This document shows positions 1-4,338 of a stretch of DNA of 7,410 nucleotides, piece after piece. Both the position numbers and the translations under genes were made by a program. The notes beneath the pieces are model-generated. The model had not been told where the DNA came from and ran no database searches. It was given only the letters and a program-made list of their open reading frames with translations. How positions within the stretch are numbered: position 1 is the first letter of the stretch; the number at the start of each line of letters is the position of its first letter. The DNA is from Treponema sp. (GTDB lineage Bacteria > Spirochaetota > Spirochaetia > Treponematales > Breznakiellaceae). The stretch spans positions 1-7,410 of the forward strand of contig JAIWNU010000191.1 of assembly GCA_020216655.1 (NCBI GenBank), in the 5' to 3' direction.

Positions 1-1040
1 GCAGCAGGCGTTGTGGCGGCCTGCGGCGTTGAAGCTGCAGCGGTATTCGCCGCTGCGGGCCAGCGGGGATTAGCCACCACCCTCCCCCGGTCTACTGGAA
101 GGGTAAACATACCGCTGTTCGCAGTAGAAGGAAGGGGACTTTCGCCGACTACGACCTCCACATAGTCATTAATAATAAAATCTTTGATAAAATCCTGCTT
201 AAAAAATTTTACCACATAGGTCCCGGGAGCTTCACAGCGGAACACAAAAGTCTGCCCATCCGGATCGAGCCGGCGAGAGTCATAGGCCAACCCCTTTTTG
301 CCTCCCGTTTCTCCAAGATAGACCCAGCCTGCACCCTGATAGGGAATTTCTACAAGCTGCCCTACCGTAGCCCGCACCGACCGAGAAAGAATAACCTTTT
401 CCTCTACCAGTGCGGGATTAGTTTTAGAGGGAAGTTCAGGGATCCCCGCCGCCGGTACTGGAACAGGTTCTTTTACCGCTGTAGTTTCACTCTTTTGTTC
501 CGGAGCTTTTAAGGTTTGAGGATCCACCGGCTGAGCTTTTTTTTCAGGCTGAGTGCTCGCGCTGGCAGCACTTTTTTGAGCCGGTGCAGTGGCAGCTGCT
601 TGCCCTGCGGGAGAAAGAGCTGCTGTTTTTTCCTGAGTTTTTGCGCCGCTTGCAGCAGGAGGCTGTTCTGCGGCAGTCTTGTCCGTGCTCGATACGACCG
701 GGGCAGCTGGGCTTGGTAAAGGAGCTATTACATTTTTGTTTGAGGTCTTCGGAATTACAGGCACAAGACCTGCTTCTGGAAAAATCTGGGGTGGTTCTGA
801 AAGTACCGGAGCGGATTCTTTAACCGGTATATCAGCTGAGGGACTGATTTCTGGGACCCCAGCCGATTTTGCTGAAGGTTCGCCGGCGCCGGCAGCACCA
901 GAGCCTAGAGGAGCATCCTGCGAACCAGAAACAGGGGCAGTTTCAGGAACGGACACACAGGCCATAAAAAGATAAACCGCTGTGCCGACTGCCAGTATAG
1001 TCTTCGTGTTTTTTAAAATACTCTTTACTATGGCCCTCAC
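1..1040 (-). CDS. Predicted lipoprotein with Pro/Ala-rich linker and beta-rich domain (3' end outside window)
   Basis: The reading frame is open from a GTG at 1040 to the left edge (346 complete codons, no stop), so the C-terminus is missing. The GTG start is well supported: GGAGG lies 7 bases upstream, and the start overlaps the stop of the preceding gene as GTGA. Residues 1-27 are a basic then hydrophobic signal segment ending LFMAC, so Cys28 is a likely lipidation site; the phenylalanine at -3 fits only the relaxed spirochaete lipobox. Residues 30-208 are a low-complexity linker rich in Pro, Ala, Ser, Lys and Glu. Residues 213-300 form a compact, probably beta-stranded domain with Gly, Trp and Tyr positions (GAGWVYLGE, APGTYVVKF, NDYVEVVVGE). 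A second Ala/Thr/Pro-rich stretch begins near 327. I infer a periplasm-facing envelope lipoprotein whose linker extends the domain away from the membrane. The missing C-terminus could hold further domains such as TPR repeats; I cannot name the family with confidence. Confidence 0.85.
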   Translation of the reverse strand, partial: MRAIVKSILKNTKTILAVGTAVYLFMACVSVPETAPVSGSQDAPLGSGAAGAGEPSAKSAGVPEISPSADIPVKESAPVLSEPPQIFPEAGLVPVIPKTSNKNVIAPLPSPAAPVVSSTDKTAAEQPPAASGAKTQEKTAALSPAGQAAATAPAQKSAASASTQPEKKAQPVDPQTLKAPEQKSETTAVKEPVPVPAAGIPELPSKTNPALVEEKVILSRSVRATVGQLVEIPYQGAGWVYLGETGGKKGLAYDSRRLDPDGQTFVFRCEAPGTYVVKFFKQDFIKDFIINDYVEVVVGESPLPSTANSGMFTLPVDRGRVVANPRWPAAANTAAASTPQAATTPA

Positions 1041-1420
1041 GGAATAGCCTCCAGCAGCGTGTTTATTCTTTCATCGGCGTTCTTCTTAAGGTCTTGTATT
1101 GTTTTATCATCCAGCTGCTGCCAGAATTGGGCAGCGAATTCGGCATTCCAGGATACAAGCGGGGCACGATAATAGAGAACCGGAGGTACAAAATCAGGCT
1201 CATCTTCCATAAAAAGCTCCTTTCGGCTTATGGGCTCCCCCGCAAAGGACTGTGAAAGGGATTGAGCCTGAGCAGCAGCTCGTCGATTCGCTTCTATACG
1301 AAGTACAAAAGGCAACAGCAACCAATTAATGAGCAGGACAGTGAGCCCTCCAAGGAAAAGCAGAAAAAAGGTTCGATGGCGGCGCACAAAGTTCACCACC
1401 CTTTCTGCAACATTATTCAT
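1037..1420 (-). CDS. Small single-pass membrane protein, function unknown
   Basis: This gene encodes 127 residues from the ATG at 1420. An in-frame GTG at 1438 would add six residues, but it has no ribosome binding site and lies within a candidate -10 element. Residues 1-16 are basic (VRRHR), and residues 18-40 are one strongly hydrophobic helix (LLFLGGLTVLLINWLLLPFVL). This gives an N-in, C-out topology by the positive-inside rule. Residues 41-127 would then lie outside the cytoplasm: an Arg/Ala/Gln-rich helix, an acidic-proline segment (MEDEPDFVPP) with YYRAP, and a charged C-terminal helix. There is no cysteine lipobox and no catalytic motif that I recognise. It overlaps the downstream lipoprotein gene by four bases, so the two products are probably made together and may work together in the envelope. 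I do not recognise the family. The coding call is strong; the exact start is less certain. Confidence 0.75.
   Translation of the reverse strand: MNNVAERVVNFVRRHRTFFLLFLGGLTVLLINWLLLPFVLRIEANRRAAAQAQSLSQSFAGEPISRKELFMEDEPDFVPPVLYYRAPLVSWNAEFAAQFWQQLDDKTIQDLKKNADERINTLLEAIP
1048..1052 (-). promoter_or_regulatory. Shine-Dalgarno that fixes the GTG start of the lipoprotein gene
   Basis: Read on the minus strand this is GGAGG, 7 bases before the GTG at 1040-1038. It lies inside the last codons of the upstream membrane-protein gene. Together with the GTGA stop/start overlap it supports translational coupling of the two genes. The next in-frame ATG lies at codon 26, inside the signal segment, so it would destroy the lipoprotein signal. 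Confidence 0.75.
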
Positions 1421-1428
1421 GACTCCAG

Positions 1429-1437
1429 ATTGTAGCA
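1429..1437 (-). promoter_or_regulatory. Candidate extended -10 promoter for the membrane-protein/lipoprotein pair
   Basis: Read on the minus strand this is TGCTACAAT: an extended -10 (TG, one base, then TACAAT, 5 of 6 to consensus). No good -35 sits at the usual distance. If used, transcription would begin around 1421-1423, essentially at the ATG at 1420, giving a leaderless or near-leaderless message. A GGAG at 1424-1427 lies only two bases from that ATG, too close for normal use. This is a pattern match only. Confidence 0.35.
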
Positions 1438-1469
1438 CTTTTTTAAAATTGAGGCTATTTCAAAAGTGC
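1435..1469. repeat. 8-bp perfect inverted repeat next to the minus-strand promoter
   Basis: GCACTTTT (1435-1442) and AAAAGTGC (1462-1469) are exact inverted copies separated by 19 bases. The left arm overlaps the TG of the extended -10 candidate. A six-T run follows the right arm on the plus strand (1473-1478). It may be an operator for the minus-strand promoter or a weak hairpin. It is unlikely to terminate a plus-strand gene, because none lies upstream. Confidence 0.45.
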
Positions 1470-1480
1470 CAGTTTTTTCA

Positions 1481-1508
1481 TTGGCTCAATTGATACAATT
1501 TTCATAAT
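1481..1508 (+). promoter_or_regulatory. Candidate promoter for the alkaline phosphatase gene
   Basis: TTGGCT at 1481-1486 (weak -35, TTG conserved) and CATAAT at 1503-1508 (-10, 5 of 6 to TATAAT) are 16 bases apart. The predicted start near 1515 would leave a leader of about 57 bases before the ATG at 1572. The surrounding 100 bases are markedly AT-rich. I see no clear Pho-box-like direct repeats. Supported only by consensus match and position. Confidence 0.4.
1488..1500. repeat. 13-bp palindrome between -35 and -10 (possible operator)
   Basis: AATTG, ATA, CAATT is a perfect 5-bp inverted repeat with a 3-base centre. It lies wholly in the spacer of the candidate phosphatase promoter, a position where a bound dimeric repressor would block RNA polymerase. 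The region is AT-rich, so chance occurrence is quite possible. Confidence 0.3.
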
Positions 1509-1571
1509 TTCTTAGTTTTATTTTAAAAAACATCACCCATCTTTTATCCAACTTTACCAAGGAGGAATTCC

Positions 1572-3086
1572 ATGAACAAACGTATCTCTCGTATCGGACT
1601 CATTGCCGCCCTGGCATTACTGGTCCTGCCCGCAGCCTTCGCTAATGGCACAAAGGAGAGCGCAGCCCAAAAGCCACAGTCAGCCCAGAATGTTGCGCCT
1701 GTGCAGCAGCAGGTAAAAACACCTAAGTATGTGTTTTTCTTTATCGGCGACGGGCTTGCAATGCCCCAGATCTCAGCAGCCGAGGCCTATGCCAACGCGC
1801 TCTCTTCCAAAGATGTGGCGGTAAAACGGCTCGTTTTTTCCCAATTTCCCGTTACCGGCCTCAGCACCACCTATGATGCGGGTTCTCTCATCACCGACTC
1901 CGCCTCCGCCGGGACCGCCTTTGCAAGCGGACACAAGACTCTGAACGGCGTCATCAATATGGACCCTTCAAAGACCATTTCTTACAAAACCATTGCAGAA
2001 TACGCAAAAGAAGCGGGACGGAAGGTCGGCGTTGTTTCTTCCGTTTCGATCGACCACGCTACACCGGCTTCTATGTACGCCAAAAACCCCTCCCGGGGCA
2101 ATATGTACGAAATTGCATTGCAGCTTCCCAAAAGCGGGTTCGATTATTTCGGCGGCGGCGGTTTTGCCCAGCCTACGGGAAAGAACAAAGACCAACCCAA
2201 TATTGTTGATGTCATTAAAGCCCAGGGATACACGGTTGTAAATTCTAAGGCAGATTTTGATAAGTTAAAACCTGGAGTTGGCAAGGTTGTGGCGTACAAT
2301 GCGGTACTCCAGGATTCCGCTGCCATGCCCTACGAGGTGGATCGGAAAAGCGACGATTTGAGCCTAGCCGACTATACCCGCAAGGGAATAGAACTCCTTT
2401 CGGACGGACAAAAGGGCTTTTTCCTCTTTGTCGAAGGGGGCAAAATCGACTGGGCCTGCCATGCTAACGATGCGGTAAGCGCCATAAAGGATACCCTCGC
2501 CTTTGATGCGGCTATTCAGGAAGCGGTCAAGTTTGCAGACCAGCACCCGGATGAAACCCTTATTATTGTTGCCGGGGACCATGAGACCGGCGGTATGTCT
2601 ATCGGATTTGCCGGAACCCAGTATTCAACCTTTTTTGAAAAAATCATGAATCAAAAAATGAGCTATGTGGCCTTTAACGAAACGGTGATTAAGCCCTATA
2701 AAGCGGCCACTCCTAAAGACAAGGCTCAGCTTTCGGACCTTGCCCCAGCCATTAAAGACGCCTTTGGGATCGATGTAAACAACTTAACCCAGATCCAGAA
2801 GGAACAGGTAGAACGGGCATTTAAGCGGACCATGGGGAACGAAGTAGAACGTTCTATTAAGGAAGAGGAATACCTGCTCTACGGCGGCTACGAACCGCTC
2901 ACCGTCAAGCTCACCCAGATCATGAACCAGATGGCCGGCATCGGCTGGACAAGCTATTCTCACACCGGGGTTCCCGTGCCGGTTTTTGCCAAGGGCTCCC
3001 AGCAGGAACTTTTTGCCGGTTATTATGACAACACGGATATCTTTAAAAAACTCGCCCAGGTTATGAATCTAAAAGTAGAATTATAA
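1572..3086 (+). CDS. Exported alkaline phosphatase (PhoA family)
   Basis: This enzyme hydrolyses phosphate monoesters at alkaline pH and would release phosphate in the periplasm or at the cell surface. The ATG is preceded by AAGGAGG at 1559-1565 with 6-base spacing. Residues 1-24 are a signal peptide (MNKR, hydrophobic core, AFA cleavage site), so the mature protein would start at Asn25. Family residues are all visible, with E. coli PhoA equivalents in brackets: Asp60 in FIGDG (D51), nucleophile Ser110 in TDSAS (S102), Thr164 (T155), Arg175 (R166), Glu288 (E322), Asp293 (D327), His297 (H331), Asp336-His337 in GDHETGG (D369-H370) and His464 in SHTG (H412). His162 and Trp294 replace E. coli D153 and K328. 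His337 and His464 are 127 residues apart, against 42 in E. coli, indicating a large inserted segment. There is no lipobox cysteine. At 504 residues it appears full length and intact. Expression is probably from the AT-rich promoter region upstream. Confidence 0.96.
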   Translation: MNKRISRIGLIAALALLVLPAAFANGTKESAAQKPQSAQNVAPVQQQVKTPKYVFFFIGDGLAMPQISAAEAYANALSSKDVAVKRLVFSQFPVTGLSTTYDAGSLITDSASAGTAFASGHKTLNGVINMDPSKTISYKTIAEYAKEAGRKVGVVSSVSIDHATPASMYAKNPSRGNMYEIALQLPKSGFDYFGGGGFAQPTGKNKDQPNIVDVIKAQGYTVVNSKADFDKLKPGVGKVVAYNAVLQDSAAMPYEVDRKSDDLSLADYTRKGIELLSDGQKGFFLFVEGGKIDWACHANDAVSAIKDTLAFDAAIQEAVKFADQHPDETLIIVAGDHETGGMSIGFAGTQYSTFFEKIMNQKMSYVAFNETVIKPYKAATPKDKAQLSDLAPAIKDAFGIDVNNLTQIQKEQVERAFKRTMGNEVERSIKEEEYLLYGGYEPLTVKLTQIMNQMAGIGWTSYSHTGVPVPVFAKGSQQELFAGYYDNTDIFKKLAQVMNLKVEL

Positions 3087-3110
3087 AATAACGCTTCCAT
3101 TTTGATTTCC

Positions 3111-3154
3111 TGGGGATGTCCATGAATACTTTTTTGGCATCCCCATATTTATTT
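3111..3154 (+). terminator. Hairpin with U-rich tail after the phosphatase gene (terminator or attenuator)
   Basis: TGGGGATGTC (3111-3120) pairs with GGCATCCCCA (3136-3145), giving 10 bp with one G-U pair and a 15-base loop. TATTTATTT follows. The GC-rich outer stem and T-rich tail fit a moderate intrinsic terminator, though the tail is interrupted by A residues. It lies 24 bases after the phosphatase stop and ends 21 bases before the ATG of the next gene, so it may reduce rather than abolish read-through. No separate promoter for the next gene is evident. Confidence 0.5.
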
Positions 3155-3155
3155 G

Positions 3156-3161
3156 AAAGGG
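3156..3161 (+). promoter_or_regulatory. Shine-Dalgarno deciding the YibE/F start
   Basis: AAAGGG stands 5 bases before the ATG at 3167. Two in-frame ATGs further upstream (3116 and 3122) lie within or next to the 5' stem of the hairpin and have no well-placed purine-rich site clear of it, so 3167 is the better start. Confidence 0.6.
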
Positions 3162-3166
3162 AATAT

Positions 3167-4324
3167 ATGACTAATACGCAAAAACTGTTCCACAGGATAT
3201 CAAGACGGGACCCGCTGTTTTCTCTCATAATAGGATTGCTGACCCTGTTTACCCTGATGATTCCGACTGGTTTTACATCCCCCTATCCAAAAGGAAGCAG
3301 CGCCTGGGTCAAGGCACGGATAATTGAAACAAACAACAGCCTCGTAAAAACCATCGGCCCCATTAAAGAGGGGGCCCAGCAGCTAGAAATCCGTATCATG
3401 ACCGGGAAATTTAAGGGCCGAACTCTGGCAGCTACTAACTTACTTATGGGAAAGCTAGAACTTGATAAATTCTTTTCCCCCGGAGATACCGCCTTTGTGG
3501 TCCTGGATCTGAGCCCCGACGGCACGGAAATCATACACCCCAATGTGATCGACCATTACAGGCTCGATGCGACAATCCTATTGATGGCCGCCTTTTCGCT
3601 GGTGCTCATTTTGTTTGCCCGCTGGACCGGCCTTAAAGCCCTTCTGTCCTTTGTGTTTTCAGGGGCGGTGATTATCAAACTGCTGCTGCCCGCCATCCTG
3701 CGGGGGGTGGATCCGCTTCTTATTACCTTTGCGGTGGTTGCCCTGCTTACCTTTGTCATTATATTCCTCGTCGGCGGCTTTACCCAGAAGGGGCTCACCG
3801 CCTTTGTGGGCTCCATGGGAGGCGTGGCAATTACTTCAGTTCTGGCTATCCTATTCACGAGCCTATTCAAAATTCACGGGGCGGTGCGGCCCTTTACAGA
3901 AACCCTTTTATATCAGGGCTTTGATTTCCTCAATCTGCCGCACCTGTTTATGGCGGGAATTTTTCTTGCCTCAAGCGGCGCTGTGATGGACCTATCTATG
4001 GATATTGCAGCTGCCATGGACGAGGTCCGGCAGAAACACCCGGCTATTTCCCGCGCGGACCTTATCCGCTCTGGTTTTACCGTAGGCCGGCAGGTGGTGG
4101 GCACCATGACAACGACGCTGCTCCTGGCCTATACGGGCGGTTACACGGCCCTCATGATGACATTTATGAGCCAGGGCATACCGCCGGCTAATATCATCAA
4201 TATGATCTATGTGTCCGCCGAACTGGTTCACACCATGGTGGGGAGCTTCGGCCTTGTCCTCGTGGCGCCGGTTACCGCTTTAGCGGGGGGCTTTATACTC
4301 GTTCAGCATCAGCATAAAGGCTGA
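3167..4324 (+). CDS. YibE/F-family multi-pass membrane protein
   Basis: This is a member of the YibE/F-like family, integral membrane proteins of unknown biochemical role found widely in bacteria. From the ATG at 3167 it has 385 residues. Residues 18-35 are a first membrane helix (LIIGLLTLFTLMIPTGF). Residues 36-133 are a soluble, probably beta-rich extracytoplasmic domain (GRTLAATNLLMGK, SPGDTAFVVLDL). From about 134 to 379 there are roughly seven more hydrophobic segments. The region GAVMDLSMDIAAAMDE (271-286), followed by FTVGRQVVGTMTTTLLLAYTGG (two overlapping parts around 305-325), is the recognisable family core. Its conserved Asp, Arg and Thr residues would lie near the membrane interface. 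The gene lies 80 bases behind the phosphatase gene on the same strand, with a hairpin between, so it may be partly co-transcribed. A longer form from 3116 (402 residues) is possible but would add an unconvincing N-terminus. The family call is firm; the function is unknown. Confidence 0.88.
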   Translation: MTNTQKLFHRISRRDPLFSLIIGLLTLFTLMIPTGFTSPYPKGSSAWVKARIIETNNSLVKTIGPIKEGAQQLEIRIMTGKFKGRTLAATNLLMGKLELDKFFSPGDTAFVVLDLSPDGTEIIHPNVIDHYRLDATILLMAAFSLVLILFARWTGLKALLSFVFSGAVIIKLLLPAILRGVDPLLITFAVVALLTFVIIFLVGGFTQKGLTAFVGSMGGVAITSVLAILFTSLFKIHGAVRPFTETLLYQGFDFLNLPHLFMAGIFLASSGAVMDLSMDIAAAMDEVRQKHPAISRADLIRSGFTVGRQVVGTMTTTLLLAYTGGYTALMMTFMSQGIPPANIINMIYVSAELVHTMVGSFGLVLVAPVTALAGGFILVQHQHKG

Positions 4325-4327
4325 TGC
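4306..4327. repeat. Perfect 8-bp inverted repeat at the convergent gene junction
   Basis: GCATCAGC (4306-4313) and GCTGATGC (4320-4327) pair perfectly around a 6-base loop and span the stop codon of the YibE/F gene. The palindrome GCCTAGGC (4337-4344) follows and contains the smc stop codon. Neither has a T tract on either strand, so a canonical intrinsic terminator is not supported. A bidirectional or 3'-protecting hairpin is possible. The two genes' stop codons are only 14 bases apart, so any terminator must lie in these coding ends. Confidence 0.4.
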
Positions 4328-4338
4328 CCGCCGGGGGC

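Noticed and set aside
516..975. Overlapping plus-strand open frames near the left edge
   Set aside because: They are antisense to the lipoprotein linker, where Ala/Pro-rich codons suppress stops on the other strand. The minus-strand frame has a ribosome binding site, a signal segment and continuity to the edge.
1421..1438. GTG start six codons upstream for the small membrane protein
   Set aside because: There is no purine-rich site before it, and it falls within the candidate -10 element. The ATG at 1420 keeps the whole basic N-terminus and helix.
1435..1478. Intrinsic terminator on the plus strand (inverted repeat followed by six T)
   Set aside because: No plus-strand gene lies upstream to be terminated, the stem is AT-rich with a 19-base loop, and the T run is offset by three bases. 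A regulatory repeat is more plausible.
3116..3166. Upstream ATG start for the YibE/F protein
   Set aside because: The extra 17 residues are encoded by the hairpin and spacer, and no free ribosome binding site precedes that ATG. The ATG at 3167 has AAAGGG at a good distance.
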